From positions 186,001 to 250,000 of the forward strand of contig JAODUP010000115.1 of assembly GCA_025642065.1 (NCBI GenBank): 64,000 nucleotides of DNA, written 5' to 3'. The notes beneath the pieces were generated by a model that worked only from the letters and a program-made list of their open reading frames with translations, searched no databases and was not told the origin of the DNA. Position 1 is the first letter of the stretch. Every line of letters begins with the position of its first letter. This DNA comes from Paralvinella palmiformis (Eukaryota; Annelida; Polychaeta; Terebellida; Alvinellidae). The position numbers were made by a program, and so were the translations under genes. Of the stretch, positions 32,557 through 45,620 are shown piece after piece.

Positions 32557-34752
32557 GTCGGCTTTCATTGTCTGTGGCAGCGGTGTTATTTTTAGCCAGC
32601 AATTTGGGAAATTTTGGCATCAGCGTAATTGGCCGTGCTGGGGATGTGACTGCCCTCGAGCGTTTTGGCTTATGATATGGAGACAAGGGAATGGTACGTG
32701 CGTCGTCTTTGTAGACAGCAGTGATGGTGGGGGATGACACCACTAGCTGGCGGAAGGCGGGGGAATGTCATCTGTGATGGTGGCAAGTTAATTACACCAC
32801 TAGAATGGCACGTCTTACCCACAGCAATGCATGGCCAGTAATTTGGTGGGCACCGACCAATGTTTCTAACGTCGTTGCCATTCTTGCTTCATCCCGGTGT
32901 AGATGTTGTCTGCTTCTTTGAGCTGCTGCTATCCAGCCATCTATAAGATGCTGTCATCAGTGGTTCAGATCATTCAGTGTGGCTCTTTTTTTGGAGGGGG
33001 GAACATCTTCCGTGCAACAGCTGAAATTATGTTATTTAATCTGGCAATGGAGGCAAGTAAAAAAATTCTATGATCTTCATCAGATATCGTCGGTCTGTGT
33101 GACGCCATCGCTGTTCTATTGTTTTCTTCTCTTTTGTAACGATGTACCATTTGATGACATCACTGTCCAGACATCTTAAAATATCTCGCTGTCTGGTGGA
33201 GATTATTGCCCTGATGGCCGGCCATAGGGATATTAGTCAGTTCAGAGGGGACACCGATTGGGCTGACCGTGTACTGGATATTGTTGTGATGTTGTTGTTT
33301 ATGTTGATGTTTAACCCTGGCGTGTATGTGTCTATCTGTGTGTATGTGTGTGTGCACAAATATTCAAAGCTCTTGAATACTACCTCTCGATGGTTTCTCA
33401 GGCTAATGAATCCAGAGAAGTTTGTTTTTATAATGAGACGTGTAATATCTCACCAGTGTCTCTTCTGTTTGTCAGCAGAGTTGGGAGGTGGGTGGGGGGG
33501 GGGAATGAGATCAATACTGGGGGACAGAATTATGAATCACAGATACAACCTTTGTATGATTCATCAGGCTAAAGTTTGCTATGTACAGTAGTGACATAGT
33601 AGATGTATTGTTTCACCAATCTCTTCCTATACAGTACGATATCCCAGCTTGTTATTCCGTTATCTGAGTATGTTTATGCTAGTGGGTCACAACATAGGTG
33701 GGTAAGTGGATGGGTGGTTCAATCTATGGGTGGGTAGGTCAGTTGTTGTGGGTGTTTTCCTATAGTTTTCACAGAAAACATTGTCCATTAGCAGTGGCTT
33801 TTCGGGATTGGACCCCCTCCCCCCTTCCTTCCCCTCAACTGTAATGATTAATATCATTTCGATGATTCAGTTTACGTCCTGTATTTCTCCACCTGATGGC
33901 GTCTTTTCATGCACTGTTAATGTGCATGCATAGAAACATGCACTCTTGCTATGAATAAGTTAATTCGCCCAATTTACATATCTGCTTCACGTTCCTGAAC
34001 TCATTTCCTGTTTTCTGATTTAAAAAAGAGCCATAATGACTTTGAAATCCATTTAATAGATTTCCTTTTAATAGAACGAACCCGTTATAGGAGTGATGGC
34101 ATGATATTCAAGTGACAAGGGTATTGAAACCGATGCGTTATCATGCTGATATAATTAATATTGAATGTTGTAACAACATCCTTCTGTCCGTTTATTGGTG
34201 TGTCAATCTGTCTGTGTATGTCTCTACGTCAGCATTTTGTTGAGACAGCAGTGAGCGAGTGCATAATTTCGTCTCCTCACTCAGCGGCATTCACATCTAG
34301 GACATATTGGTTGATAGAGCACGCCTTTACAAAGTGACATGATTGGGTGAAACATCCCAGAGACTCGGCTAACAGTGGGATTTGATATAATGACATGGAG
34401 GGCTGCACTTGTCATATCGGTTGTGCCATGTAAGAGTGTTCAGGAAGTGGAACGATTTTTGGGGGGAGATTTATTCTTTATTTTATTCGGCTAGCGCTAT
34501 CCGTTCTTCATAACATCAGCGAGATATTTACATATGTACTCTAATATAGTATACAGTATACAATACAAAAGACTTTCCCATAGTTTGCCATTTGTGTGTG
34601 TGATGACTTTCCACTCAGACTGCTCTACCATGGAAATGAACATAGCGTATACATACTGGCTAATATTTGGGAGGGGTTGTTGTGGTTCTCTTGGTACTGA
34701 TGAGGAGACAGTTCTTTCATCCACATAATTATTATATATTATATATTTTCAG

Positions 34753-34836
34753 TCGGGGAGATCCAGCCACCTGTTGGTATATTCTGCTTTCCGGTAGCGT
34801 CTTCATTGATGGATCCATGTACCTTCCGCGGAACAG
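34753..34836 (+). CDS. Rapgef2: RAPGEF coding exon 3 (core strands of the cNBD-like domain)
   Basis: Acceptor ATTTTCAG and donor GTAAGA flank 84 nt. The exon starts and ends in phase 2 and encodes RGDPATCWYILLSGSVFI, then DGSMYLPRN. CWYILLSGSV is the hallmark of this subfamily and is nearly identical to human RAPGEF2/6 from memory. This strand-turn-strand unit corresponds to the GD-x-MY-IL-SG-V motif of general cNBDs. The downstream intron, 34,837-55,690, is the largest seen (20,854 bp) and is full of SINEs, simple repeats and an antisense LINE. Confidence 0.5.
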
Positions 34837-34998
34837 GTAAGATGTTGCCTGTATCACAACAAACCCGTTTGTCAGTGGCTGCGTTACCTGTATGAGGAAG
34901 GCCATTGCCGCTGTTTGATATGTGTTCATATAATTGTGGTGCCCTTAGAACATGGCAGGTGGTCATTTATGGGGTCCAGCATGTGATGTTTTATATAT

Positions 34999-35037
34999 AT
35001 AACATATATATATATATATATATTATATATACATGTA

Positions 35038-35130
<93 letters not shown>
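34999..35130. repeat. Long AT-rich array with internal 45-bp periodicity
   Basis: AT arrays interrupted twice by ATGTATGTATATATTATATA, giving a higher-order repeat. It is nearly self-complementary and likely to form hairpins. Confidence 0.5.
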
Positions 35131-35132
<2 letters not shown>

Positions 35133-35799
35133 AACTGTCATGTAAGGAGACTGACCATAGATTATCTGACCACCTACTTTATGGAATACTTCTGATGAGG
35201 TGTGGTTGATGTAGGCAGTAATTTTTTTGTGTATCTTGTATCTCGTGTTGTCTGACAGAAATTAGGACCATACACATTTTGGGTGTTTTGAACAACTCCT
35301 ATATTTGTTGATTATATATAAAAAAATATTCATTTATAATATTTTGACAATATTCATTCTGTTTAAGCTTGTTTTGGGATATAAGTATTGTCTATCTTAC
35401 AACAGTTCCAATCACGTTTTGGATCATTTGTGTCCATATTGTTCTATGCGATACCTTTGGACACTCCAGTGTTCCAATTGTTACTTTTGCAATGCACATC
35501 TCCTTTTCAGATTGATTTAAGCTGTATTTGTGGGATTTCTCGAGGGAAATTAATGGTGTATTATTAAATGCACATTTTTATTATTATAATTATTATAATC
35601 CTATTCCGGAGAAAGGCCTTTATATTTTTGTTAGGGATGTGGGTCTGGCTCAATTATTTCCCTTTGTTGTCCTCACTATGATTTATAAGGCTGTACATCT
35701 CAAAGTCATTACCACCTCAGGAAGAAGCTATGTAATACCTTAATCCTAAATCCTACGCTCCACAATAACCTATTGTCATTCGACCTGGGTACTTGCTTA

Positions 35800-35935
35800 G
35801 TGCTGTGCTGAGTTGATTATTCGGAGCACATGAAAGACCCAGTATCCAGCTGGTGGATTTGAACCGGAGATCTCCCTCTTTCGGACTATGCCAATATATC
35901 ATTGAGCTATAATGAGCGACATAGAAACAGCTCGA
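35800..35935 (-). mobile_element. tRNA-derived SINE-like sequence
   Basis: The - strand reads TATAGCTCAATGATATATTGG (A box) and CCGGTTCAAATCCACC (a perfect B box), with a body to about 35,800 containing GGTCTTTCATGTGCTCC. The head differs from the 7,254 family. Confidence 0.5.
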
Positions 35936-36649
35936 AGATTACCTGACACCTGATAGGTTGGCTAGCGGAGACAATATCAGACAGAATATCAACTTGTTGG
36001 TCATGAGAATCTGGAATTAATTGTTAGTTGACAGACAGACAGACATACCGACAGACAGACATACAGAGAGAGAGAGAGTTTGTGTGTGTGTGTGTCCCAG
36101 TATCTCTGACAATCCTGACTGATATGTGTGGTGGTGTACTACGTACATTCTGTCCGTAAATTGTTCTGTGCGATAAATTAACTGATAATACTGATTTATA
36201 AAGATAATCAGTCGTTCTCCGGAACTTATAGAACTTAGATTGTCCTACGGGGTTCGTGGTCAGTTCTGTGATTTAGGTTTGTCATTAAAAAAAACAGCAA
36301 TTCCTCAGCCTGTGACGTAATGTTTGCAACGTTTGTAGCGAGTCTCAGTTTGTAGGTCTATTTTGGGAGATGTTACAGCCATGTGTGCTCGTAGTTGTTC
36401 TAATAAACACACACCACCACCCCTCTTTTCAATAAAATTTCTAAGCTTCCAGAAATACCTCCTGGCTCCTAATCACGGGCTGTTTCTGTGCAATAGAGTT
36501 AGTTTCAAATCTCCAACCAGCGCTTTAGCCATTAATCTTAAATAACACATATCAGTGCGGCGTGTTAACAGAAGTGATAAACATAACGCTGTAATGTTTG
36601 GATGTTTAATGTTTTGGGCACATGGAGCGAGCGAGCGGGAAAGTTAACG

Positions 36650-36757
36650 AGAAAGGAAAGATGAAACACCCTTCAGACATGCCCACGCCGAGATTTGAAC
36701 TCAGGTGGTCAGGATCTGGTATCAACCGCACTACCAGCTAAGACCATGGAGGCGCCC
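36650..36757 (-). mobile_element. tRNA-derived SINE
   Basis: The - strand reads GGCGCCTCCATGGTCTTAGCTGGTAG (A box) and GAGTTCAAATCTCGGCG (B box). Then come CATGTCTGAAGGGTGTTTCATC (core) and a short tail. It is one of the best-kept members of the 7,254 family. Confidence 0.5.
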
Positions 36758-37877
36758 ACATAATACGCGATAAGAATGTAGCAGTAATGGTGTATTCGTT
36801 GGGTGTGCGTTTAATAGCAGTCGTACACTGACTGACTGCGGGGTTTTACAATAATCGTCCTGGCACAAAGAACGCTAAATGTGGTGAATAAAGTTCTCTT
36901 CGTCTGATAGCGATCGTGCATTATTAGTAGGCATGAGAATGTGTTTCTATTTTTCTTCTTCAATAGTGTACGTCACGTTGATGTAGAAATATTTCGACGT
37001 TTACCGCCGTTTTGCTTCAGTCGGTGAACGTTTATATGTTAACTGATCCAGTCTTTACCATCAGTTTAACGCTAATCAGTTGTGGTAACATTTCTCAGAT
37101 TAAGTCTGTTCGAATGCTCCGCTAAAAATAGCTGGCCACTAAATGGTTCAGGTGTGGCCATAGTTAATGGAATGTGTGCTTCCTTAATTTTTACTCTGAC
37201 CGACATCAGTTGTTGATAGTTACTGATGGAGGAGTGGTTCTCTAGATGTTTGCTGAGCGTTTGACCAGAGTGTGAGTAAGTGAGTGAGTGAATGTGATTA
37301 CGTTGTTCCGTGTCGGCGGTGTATCAGAGAATGTTGACTTTACGATGGTGTATCGCAGAATGATGGCCTTTGTATGTTTTTGTAATCTGTTACACTATGC
37401 CGCCTGTTGCACATTATGCGGCAAGTGTATGTCAGAAGCTGACGGCTTTGGTAGGTCACGTTCTAAAGTGTAACATCAGGTGCTCCGCCGTTATCAGTAG
37501 CATGCTGAACTACTACAGTAAAACCTGTTCCCATGACTTATAGAGTCTCCTCCCTCTTTTAGAACCCTTCCCACCACCCCCCCCGAACATACAGCGGTCT
37601 ATCTTAGAGAATCAGCTGTATTACTAGGCCACTGAAAGTTAACATTTTAATACAGTGGCCTCCACTTCAGTGTGTAAACAAAACTATGTCTAAGACGGTC
37701 TCCTGTTTTGTTAACAACTGACGGTGATCATTTAAGACGTACTTTACTGTTCTTAGCCCACGAAATATGACTGCTCGTCTCTGCTGTTGTGTTTTCTTGG
37801 TTGTTGGTATGCGTATATGGTTGTTCCAGAAAGCGAGTCGGCTTCAGTAATTCTTGGAACGACAACCGATGATCCAG

Positions 37878-37878
37878 A

Positions 37879-37906
<28 letters not shown>
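37878..37906. repeat. (AT)n microsatellite
   Basis: Fourteen AT units. Confidence 0.5.
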
Positions 37907-37910
<4 letters not shown>

Positions 37911-38157
37911 CCCATTCCTATTGAAGTCAGACTTGTCAGCGAACTTGGTCGCCATTTGTTTCGGTTAATCGGTGCGTCATCTCAGCCAGCCCAGCCTCTA
38001 CCCACGAACTTTTTAATTTATTTTTAACCCGGTTGGTACTCGATCAGCTGGCTGGTTTGGTAGATTTCTGGCAGGCGAGGTGGTAGATGGGGGAAGTTTC
38101 TTTCAGCGGATAAACTGTTGGTTTCTCCTTCCGACGTCATTTATCCAGATTGATGGC

Positions 38158-38158
<1 letters not shown>

Positions 38159-38193
<35 letters not shown>
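38159..38193. repeat. (TG)n microsatellite
   Basis: Seventeen GT units. Confidence 0.5.
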
Positions 38194-38195
<2 letters not shown>

Positions 38196-38261
38196 CCGGA
38201 ATGATTGATGAACGATAGTGATCCCGTTTGATGCCTGTGTTGCGTTATTGTCCGGTGTACG

Positions 38262-38365
38262 TTCTGGTAGCACAATTGATAATCCGCTGTCCTGCAGAGA
38301 TCCAGGTCATGGGTTCGAATTCTCGTGTGTTATAGCTATGTCTGCGGGGTGTTTCATTTAATCGT
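38262..38365 (+). mobile_element. tRNA-derived SINE-like sequence
   Basis: TCTGGTAGCACAATTGATAATC (degenerate A box) and TGGGTTCGAATTCTCG (B box) are followed by TGTCTGCGGGGTGTTTCATTT. The last segment matches the core of the 7,254 family although the head differs. Confidence 0.5.
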
Positions 38366-39549
38366 CTCATTTTCCTGCGAAGGCTAAACAAAGAATTTTC
38401 ATTTTTAGTGGCGCCATCATTAGTTATTTTTATTCCTTTCCTTTATATCGTACCCCTCCGCCATTGCACTCTTTGGTTAAATTGATGAAGTGATTGACCA
38501 CAAAAGGCTGTTTCGTCCTTCATTTTACGTCAATACCCGGCCCGGCCTTCAAGTGCGATGAACGAAGACGATCTGCTTAAAATTCCGGGGTTTTTCGTGT
38601 CCATCCGATCCCCAACGTAAGATAAACCCAGGAGCTTTGTTAATCTGGTTATAAAACAATATTTGCATGTACGCTTCTGGAACTCCGTCGTGGTTAAAGT
38701 TGTCCCGAGTTGCTTACAATTGTAGTGACGGACCTGTTCCTTATGACGCCAGATTTCATACCGTAAACGACGAAATGGTCGTAAAATGTTAAACAATAAA
38801 GAATTGTTATAGTCCGTATCCAGTGACATGATTTATGGACTCGTACAGGTTAATAATGTAATTATCAAACCAGAAAACATACCTTTACTAACGACCAATT
38901 AGCATTATATAGAATTGCTTTGGCTAGCCTCGTCATTAACTTCGCCTCGGACGTACAACAGGCGGGGGCTGCTTCTGGGGGAAATGAAATGGTCATTGGT
39001 CAGGCTGTGGCTTTTTGATTGAAGGATGAAACATCCTTCTGGTGGGTCTCCTGTGTGATGGTCCACCAACTACGCCACAGATAGTTGGCGGAATCAGAGA
39101 GGAAGAGAACCTTTAGCTTTAGCGGTCAGCCACTTTGCTTTGCTGGGCCATTATGTTCCGGCCGGCAACTTTGACCAGCCATTTTGTGTCCAGGAGAGCC
39201 AGCCTTCATTTGCTGCAGGAGAAGCGATTAGGTTAAGTAATCCTGGTTCAGACACGACCTCGCTTTTAACTAATTACCAACGTGTTACGTCAGAAACACT
39301 TAAGGCTCCCGGTACAGATCCAGAAGAATCCCTGCCGCCAATCCAGTCTAAAAGTCACGTCCTTACCGACACCTGGAGCATGGTGCCTATTAAATTGGCT
39401 ACACCTGTACAACAGATTATCGCTGTTATGAACGTCTTAATGGTAGTCTTGTCATAATGCCGAGATTTGCCAAAACAAGAATCTTTCTGATTGCGTCTTT
39501 CAAATGTTATCATACCGAACGAAAAATGTCATATTGGGGGGGTTGCTGT

Positions 39550-39612
39550 TTTATGGATTTGAACTCACGTAGTAGGTCATGTGACGAACCGCGCTACCGG
39601 TCAGGCCGTGGG
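39550..39612 (-). mobile_element. tRNA-like SINE head
   Basis: The - strand reads CACGGCCTGACCGGTAGCGCGG (A box) and TGAGTTCAAATCC (B box). Only the head is clear. A weaker copy with GATGAAACATCC is at 39,020-39,080. Confidence 0.5.
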
Positions 39613-40397
39613 GGGAGGGGGGTGATAGCACTAGACTTTTCAAGGACAGATCATAGCGTGTCCAGTAGTTTAATATTATTGAACGGGATTCTGTTTTTCA
39701 CCAAATTTCCCACTGCCAATTGTCCAGCCATGGAGATGCTGGTATGGCGTTAGGTTGAGTTATCAGTCTGCTTCGCCAAATCGTGTGGGCCAACAAAACA
39801 GATCCAACTATTTACACTGCGTTATTTGCCCAACATACGAGAGAGAACCTGGTTGTCTGTATGATATGCTGGTGTAAGTTAAGCCTCTATAGCTACAGCT
39901 ATATAGAATGAAGCCATTCATACAGCTGAGTTGGCTAGCGGTTTTGTTTTTCCCCCTCTCCAGTCGTCATTCACTTTTTGCTGTCCTAGATTTACGTCCA
40001 GCGCATTAATTGTACCCGTGTTCTGTGGTATAGGAGGTAATGTTTATATTACGTCTCTCTCTCTCTGTGTGTGTGTGTGTGTGTGTATGTCTGTCTGTCT
40101 GTCTGCGTGTGTGTGATATTCTGGTGCCTTGATTGCTGATAGGCGAGATATGTGTGGTCATTGTTGCCGCAGATGGCAGTTGGAATTTCTCGAGCTGGTG
40201 GCGTTTGTGCTGCCACCTGTCGAATCCATTGCGTTATATGCTTGTTGACCAGGTGGCAGCACTAGCTGACACGTGACGAGTTTTTCTTTGGGGGTAGCTG
40301 CAATCCTGCGTGTGTGTCTGTGTTGTAAATATCTGACGGTAAACACACACTAAACTGAGTGCGACACGGACACACGAGTACGGACATGTGCATGCCA

Positions 40398-40422
40398 CAC
40401 ACACACACACACACACACACAC
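40398..40422. repeat. (CA)n microsatellite
   Basis: Twelve CA units; a (TC)n(TG)n run lies at 40,053-40,087. Confidence 0.5.
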
Positions 40423-43241
40423 TTTTTCAGAGCGTTAGCATACCGTCACTTCACTGATTATTCAGAATTTTGAATTAACAAGTGTTCACATACATAAATA
40501 TGTTCTGCAGTGATGTCTTTCAATAATGTTGTCGTGAATGGTTTCCGTGACAGTCACCAGACGGAGCCAACTTAGGCCGCAATAAAAATGCCCGCCCATA
40601 TTACTAAACCTGGTATATCTCTAACTGTACATGTTCACACATGACCAGCTAAGCGTGACTTGGCCAACAAATGCCGGCGCATTGGCTTATATCCATTCAC
40701 CACCACTTCGACTTTGGCTATGTATTTTAGTGCAGTTGCGCGGGGGGGTTCCATTGATGTGTGTTTCAACAGTAAATTGTAAATGTTCTTTGAAAAATAT
40801 AATTTTCATTTCGCTTTGAATACAGGTACTTGTATGGGGAGGCGGATCCTGACGTAGTGGGAGGGGGCTTTGTATTTCGATGTGGGTTATAAGGTGACAA
40901 TTCTGATGGCATGTTTAGAAGTATTCTGATCACATGTGGTTAATCTAAGAGTTTAGAGACTGTGGTGTTTGGAGGACTTATTAGTTCTGTTTTTGGTCCT
41001 ATATATATCGTGACTAATATATATATATATAGCTGAAGGGTACGGCCGGCTGGGTGCAGTTTAGCTGACTAGGTTGGAGCTTTATGTAATTACCTGTATA
41101 TAAACATATATAGTTATCCACTGCCAGTTGTCGTATTAAACCAAACGGTGGAGGTACTTGATGCTGTCCTATGTCTGTTGTCGGTGTCCTCAATGTGCAG
41201 ACTTTGGCAGGTTGTTTGGTTAGCGGACAACGTTGCAGAGAGAGAGAGAGAGAGAGACTTACCTGTGACGGCGCTAATCAAGCTGGTCAGGTTTTAGACG
41301 GCCGTTCAGTGCATGCATTCCTCGGTGGATTATTCCCCTGGTGTACCTAATGATTTGGATAAACTGATTATTATGACGTGCCTCTGTTATTGAAATCAGT
41401 AAAGCAGCCATATATTGGAAGTTTGTTTATAGGTATAAGACTGCAAGTCCTGGCCTGTGTTGTGTGTGTGTAACCAGCTAAAATGGACATTGCCGGTAAG
41501 GCTGTCGCTGGCTGCTGCCATGTTAAAGCTAGCTCACAGTTTTGATTTTTTCGAAATTTGTCGAGGATGTTCGTCGTTGGTGATCCACATTTTGTCGAAT
41601 TATGACAGTCGCTGGATTAATATACAAGACCATGGCATATCCAGGTGTGGATGTAATTAATTAACGGTAAGTGATCACTTAAGGTGTGTTTGTTATATAT
41701 GTTACGGCTTCACTCTTGTGCTCTGATCTAGAGAATTATTCTTTTCGAATGCTGAGGAAATAAGCCAATTAACATACCTGTCCTGTGGGTTGAATCGAAT
41801 GGTTAATTTAAATTTAGAAGTAACTGGTATGTTTATGTTTTTTCCATTGCTTTTTCCGAGAGAGAGAGAAAGATAACTATTATTGTTGAGGACGGAAGAA
41901 AGTTCGACATTCCTTGAGGCTGCCGTCTTCAGACAGTATATGTTTGTTGTCAACGGTGAAGATTTTATGTTATCAATCTTGATGATATATATCTGTATCT
42001 CTCTTTCTGTCAAGGTGCATAGATAAATAATTTTTGTTTGTCTGTCTGCACGGAGGCAGACATACGCACGCACGCGCACGCACGCGCGCACACACACAGT
42101 GCTATGCTACACCCTGTATGACTTGATATGAATCCAAGTTCCAAAACTATAATGCATATTACAGTGTACTGTTTTATTGGAATCAGACAGATGTCTTCAG
42201 GAGATGATTGATTTGTTTTCATAACAGACATCCTTTGACAATATAGTGAGGGAGGGAGGAGATATAACTTGTACCTTTACTGACTGGAGAATTCACTCAC
42301 CTAAAGCTCTTATTTAATTAATAGTAGACTTATACTGTTGCTGTTATTGGAACAATGTAGATTTTGTTTTATATATTCACTGTTAAATTTCACCTGGGAT
42401 TTCTCCATTAAACATATACAAGCTAAAATGCTATTGTTAGCAGTTCAGTAATTGCCTAATGCATATAACAAACAAACAAACTGCTCCTATTATTGTTGTT
42501 CATTGTTTGTGACAGGTATCTGACTAAAGGCGTTATATATTGTCTAATTAAAGGTATTGTCTGTTGTGACAGTCCAAACACCACACATACCTATAGTACA
42601 TCCATCTTCTGTTACCAGGATATGTTCGACCTTAATTGGTGGAAAACAACAAGTTTTACGTGTTGTGTACATCTTGAATCAGATAGTAATCTCCTTCTGT
42701 CTGTTTGTTGTTAATACGCCATTGTGCTCTCAATGTCATTGAAAGTCATGTGTTTCCAGTGAAGTCGGTATTAATCAATATGATTGTAGTATGGTAAGTG
42801 ATAGTGTGTATGTGTGTGTGTGTGTGTGTTTGTATACATTGGTGCACAAAAGCAAAGTTGAGATGTTTGCCCGTTGTGATGAAGTCAAACAAAACGTTGG
42901 CGAATGTTTGCTGGATGAGGAAGTATATGTTTATATTGTGTCTATCGTTGTCTCAGCTGTTATTGTCGAGTTAGTTAGTAAGAGTTATCACTGTGTACGA
43001 TTTGTACGGGTACATACTGTTTATGGTCCGTAAGGGGTTGTTGTTATGTTGGGATCTAGGGTAGGGGTTATTATGTAGATGTTGTCATTGTGTAGGAATC
43101 CTACAGTAGGATCTATGCCTTGCGTCATACTTGAGAGGATGTGTGCCCCGCGTCAATGTCGAGCTGCAGAAACCTCCCCCCGTCACATTAGATTGAACCC
43201 CACATATATAGGGTGCCAGGCCAGTCTTTGTAGTATAAGGG

Positions 43242-45200
43242 TTAATAATAATAATATATATTTAATAAAGCGCCCTTACTAGCAGGAGCCATTCAAAGGC
43301 GCTGTACAAATAATATGTAATATAATAATACCCAAAATAATGTCTGTAAAAACCCTGTAATGATTTAAAAGATAATAATTATTTATTTGTGAAAGCGACC
43401 TTAAAATTTCCAAGAGACGACGCATTTCTAATATTTGGCAGCAACCTATTCCATAAAGTGGGGGCTGCAACACTAAAACGCACAATCACCATATGACTTG
43501 AGCCGAGACACTGGCACCTGCAATAGTATCTGACTGGATGACCTGAGTTTTCGGGATGTTTTTTCAAATGGAAACCAGTTCACATAGGTATTCTGGCACC
43601 ATATCATTAATAGATTTATAAGTTATTAACAGAATCTTGAAATGGATACGCTGTCTAACAGGTAACCAATGTAGTTTTTGAAGATTTGGGGTGATATGAT
43701 CATATTTTCTAGTATTTGTTACAATGCGAGCTGCACTATTCTGAATTCGCTGAAGGCCATGTTATAATCAGATATGCCGTATAACGGAGTTACAATAGTC
43801 AATATGAGATGTAACAAAGGCATGGACTACACTTACAAGTGATTCTTGTGTCAAGAATGCTTTTAAACAGTGGATGTTCTTAAGATGGTAGTAGGCAGCT
43901 CGGCATACTGATGTGACATGTTCATGCATGTTAATACATTGGTCAAAAATAACCCCTAGATTTTTTACTGACCAATTAGGGGTAATCGAAAATGCACCCA
44001 TCTCTAATGCTGGTGTCTTTAGGGATTTAACACAATGTGGTGATGCCAAATATAAAATATTTGTTTTATTATCATTTAGTTTTAGAAGATTTTGAGTCAT
44101 CCATAGCCGAATATCGGCAATACAATGTTCTAAATTCTTCAAGGAAGAGGAGAAATTTAACTCATTGTCAGGATCCAGTGATATATACAGCTGTGTGTCA
44201 TCAGCATACAAGTGATATTTAACCCCATATCGCTGCGCAATGATCCCAAGAGGATGGGTATACATTGTGAAAACCAGAGGACCAAGAACTGAACCCTGTG
44301 GTACACCAGATAACTAAAACTGAATGTCAGATAAAATACCACGAACAGACATTCTCTGGGAGCATTGTTCCAGATAGGATCTAAACCATTCAAGTACTCT
44401 ACCGTACAGACCAAACCTGTTTTTAACTAGAGAAAAGTACATTATGGTCAACTGTATCAAATGCAGCAGACAGATCCAGAAGAACAAGTATTACTGGCTT
44501 ACCTTGATCAATTGACATCATAATATCATTTTTCACTCGAACCAATGCTGTTTCAGTGCTGTGACCACTTTTATAGGCAGACTGTAGTGATTCATTAAGG
44601 TTATTATTGATTAAATATTTGTTTAGATGGAAAGCAACTGCCTTTTCTATAACTTTAGATAAAAATGTAAGATTTGAAACAGGTCTGTAATTGTTTAGAA
44701 TATTACAGTCCATAGTGTGGTTTTTTATTAATGATTTTACAAGGGCAGCTTTCATGGATCTTGGGAAAACACCCAGAGATAATGATTTATTAACTATATT
44801 TGTAATTGGGTTTATCAGAACATCCAGACAATCTTTCACAAGCAATGTAGGCATAGGGTCAACTGCACAGAAAGCATTAGATGACTTTTTCAGCAACTGT
44901 CTGATATCAGTCTCTGTAAAAAGCCTCAAATGTATCCATCACGGATATGCAGGACTTCTACCAATGGCTTACCTTGTGGTAAGGTGCTGGACTGGAACCC
45001 ACTATGTATATATTTAATATTTTTTGACAGAAGTTATTAAAACAATGGGCCAGTATTTGGGAGGACAGTTTGACTTTTATGTAATACTTTATTCACAACA
45101 CTGAAAACAGTCCTTTGATTTCCCTTGGATGCTTTGATCTTTTTCTTATAATATTCAGATTTAGCAGAGGCAAGGGTATTTTTAACAAGAATTTTACTGA
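43242..45200 (-). mobile_element. L2/CR1-group LINE, 5'-truncated, with RT and 3' end
   Basis: Read on the - strand: NTLASAKSEYYKKKIKASKG (about 45,175-45,115), TDIRQLLKKSSNAFCAVDP (44,910-44,855), NYRPVSNLTFLSKVIEKAV (44,690-44,635), STETALVRV and VLLDLSAAFDTVDHN (44,560-44,435). [11 protein letters not shown] block lies in a shifted frame near 44,300. The active-site YADDTQLYI at 44,205-44,180 is intact. LRSSSQ-LLQVP and a 3' end with GGCGCTTTATTAAATA then TTA repeats (43,260-43,242) match L2-like LINEs. The endonuclease is missing and there are several stops and shifts (near 44,420, 44,316 and 43,766). It is dead but the best-kept LINE in the window. Confidence 0.5.
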
Positions 45201-45463
45201 CCTACACATTTCAGACTGATACTAACCTGGTGATAACAATTCAGACTCGGGATGACAGCCACTACAAACCTCTGCGTCGTGACAACCCTGAAAGTTAAGA
45301 CCGTACACCGTAGTGACAACCACCACAGAACAGACATGATGACAAACACGACCCCAGGGTTATCATTCTATAGGGTCTCTACTGGTTGTCATTTTTACGG
45401 GGGGGGGGTCATCCTGAGTCTGAATTTTTATCACCAGTTTAGTGTCAGTCTGAAATGTGTAGG
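45201..45463. repeat. 56-nt inverted repeat (fold-back)
   Basis: Arms 45,201-45,256 and 45,408-45,463 are inverted complements at 52 of 56 positions, 151 nt apart. The right arm reads GTCATCCTGAGTCTGAATT...GAAATGTGTAGG. It starts exactly where the LINE ends, and the right arm runs into the 26-bp minisatellite. Confidence 0.5.
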
Positions 45464-45464
45464 T

Positions 45465-45620
45465 TTTGTAATGGCTGTCATCAGGTAGGGTTTGTAGTGG
45501 TTGTCATCATGTAGAGTTTGTAGTGACTGTCATCAGATATGATTTGTGGTGGCTGTCATAAGGTAGGATTTGTGGTGGCTATCATCAGGTAGGATGTGTG
45601 GTGGTTGGCATCTGTAGGGG
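45465..45620 (+). repeat. 26-bp minisatellite, six copies
   Basis: Unit of the form TTTGTGGTGGCTGTCATCAG plus GTAGGA, 26 bases, six degenerate copies in a row. Related sequence in the opposite orientation is seen at 45,251-45,330 inside the fold-back. Confidence 0.5.

Larger units (their letters stand above)
27561..34752 (+). other. Rapgef2: RAPGEF intron 2 (7,192 bp)
   Basis: Donor GTGAGT and acceptor ATTTTCAG. It holds two SINEs in a row (28,262-28,556), a GGAATTGGAATTG cluster, a TIR-bounded relic at 29,064, a SINE at 31,305, and a less AT-rich patch at 32,050-32,900 in which I recognise no gene. Confidence 0.5.

Noticed and set aside
32050..32750. Overlapping ORFs on both strands in a less AT-rich patch
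   Set aside because: The frames conflict and include translated GAT repeats; no motif. The patch might be regulatory but nothing shows it.
34905..35195. 96-residue ORF rich in Ile-Tyr
   Set aside because: Produced by the AT array; open because (AT)n has no stop in that frame.
38530..38829. 99-residue antisense ORF
   Set aside because: Moderately protein-like composition but no motif I can name; not listed as a gene.
39140..39457. 105-residue + strand ORF
   Set aside because: No family resemblance, lies in intron 3 next to SINE relics, and would not join the flanking RAPGEF exons in frame with visible splice sites.
41702..42097. 131-residue antisense ORF
   Set aside because: Begins in a GT/GC simple repeat and has no recognisable domain.
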